The notes under the pieces are model-generated. The model did no database searches. It was given only the letters and a program-made list of their open reading frames with translations, and was not told the origin of the DNA. A stretch of 33,395 nucleotides of DNA from a virus, in IMG/VR virus record IMGVR_UViG_3300032053_000289, positions 1-33,395 of that record. The stretch is one strand, 5' to 3'. The position numbers were made by a program, and so were the translations under genes. Shown here in pieces: positions 33,017-33,395 of the stretch (position 1 is its first letter; each line of letters opens with the position of its first letter).

Positions 33017-33256
33017 ATGAAACTAACACAAAAACAATTGAGATTAATTATTGAAAGTGTTATCGCTGAGAGCGGTACGCGTAATGAAGAAGAATTGTTA
33101 TTGACTCAGGCAAGTACGTATGCTGATAAAATCTATGATTTCGTTAACAAGGCGTCACACTTGACTCAGAGTGATGAAAATTCAGAAAAGTATGTTGAAA
33201 TGCAACGTGCCATCGATCGTCTTCAATCTTTGATCAATGAACTTGAAAACAGCTAA
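33017..33256 (+). CDS. Small protein with targeting-like N-terminus, tandem copy 2
   Basis: A 79-residue protein whose first 19 residues differ from copy 1 at one position (ES for EN), again with VIAE-S. The first ~30 codons also align well at DNA level. The remainder is helical (ASTYADKIYDFVNKASH, MQRAIDRLQSLINELEN), differing from copy 1. GAAGGG precedes the ATG by 7 nt. The reading that these are paralogs with a conserved leader and free-to-change cargo fits well. Confidence 0.72.
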   Translation: MKLTQKQLRLIIESVIAESGTRNEEELLLTQASTYADKIYDFVNKASHLTQSDENSEKYVEMQRAIDRLQSLINELENS

Positions 33257-33262
33257 AATCAA

Positions 33263-33395
33263 ATGAAACTAACACAAAAACAATTGAGAATGCTGGTTGA
33301 AAATACGATCAACGAAGAGCGCTTTAAGAATAAATCACTTGGAAATTTAGTTGGCAAAGCCACTGCAATTTCTTTGAATTTAAAATTAAATGAAG
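33263..33395 (+). CDS. Small protein with targeting-like N-terminus, tandem copy 3 (cut by right edge)
   Basis: The frame starts MKLTQKQLRMLVENTINEE and runs off the window after 44 codons. The first nine residues equal those of copies 1 and 2, and INE-E is a plausible I-x-E cut site. The body (KSLGNLVGKATAISLNLKLN) differs. It starts six bases after the previous stop with no visible ribosome site, so it probably depends on coupling. Confidence 0.65.
   Translation, partial: MKLTQKQLRMLVENTINEERFKNKSLGNLVGKATAISLNLKLNE

Noticed and set aside
1-33395. CRISPR arrays, insertion sequences, tRNA genes or an integrase
   Set aside because: No regularly spaced repeats, transposase or integrase motifs, or complete cloverleaf besides the tRNA-like part of the tmRNA were found by eye.

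Overview
The window is a virion-structure region of a large, AT-rich, T4-like contractile-tailed bacteriophage (or a prophage-like or metagenomic contig of one). Every gene I can support is on the + strand. They are packed with overlaps or short gaps and mostly have AGGA/GGAG-type ribosome sites. The identification rests on a T4-type head set (gp21 prohead protease, gp22-like scaffold with its conserved C-terminal block, gp23-like major capsid protein), neck proteins resembling gp13, gp14 and gp15, and two tandem gp18-family tail sheath genes of about 1000 codons each. The host cannot be named from sequence. The phage carries a one-piece tmRNA.

Layout. Positions 1-7700 are the head module: a gene fragment cut by the left edge, a shrunken GIY-YIG endonuclease overlapping the protease start, the protease, a frameshifted mini-gene, a small probable virion protein, a peptide deformylase, three small head or core proteins, the scaffold and the major capsid protein, closed by a hairpin terminator. 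Positions 7800-11500 are an accessory stretch: a zinc-finger/Vsr-like homing endonuclease with a degenerate active site, a membrane-linked HExxH protein, small unknown proteins, a single-gene unit with its own terminator, and the tmRNA. Positions 11500-13100 hold small proteins, a SAM methyltransferase and an M15-type endolysin. Positions 13200-21200 are tail fibre and adhesin genes, including a GC-rich LamG-like segment that looks imported. Positions 21270-26500 hold a patatin-like lipase, two unknown proteins and the three neck/tail-completion proteins. Positions 26600-32700 are the twin sheath genes. The right end has three tandem small genes sharing one N-terminus, the last cut by the window edge.

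How the parts work together. The protease, scaffold and capsid genes build and mature the prohead. At least six small proteins begin with the same short amphipathic pattern (MKLTxxQLRxIIxE-like), followed by sites resembling the T4 gp21 cleavage consensus (I/L-x-E). I infer that these may be capsid-targeting peptides that load a set of internal, possibly injected, proteins. The tmRNA and peptide deformylase act on translation. The endolysin, and perhaps the patatin and the HExxH protein, act on host envelopes. The fibre genes set host range. The points most worth a second look are the tmRNA with its 13-residue tag, the shared N-terminal targeting-like peptide family, the imported LamG tip, the twin sheath, and the patatin inside the tail cluster.
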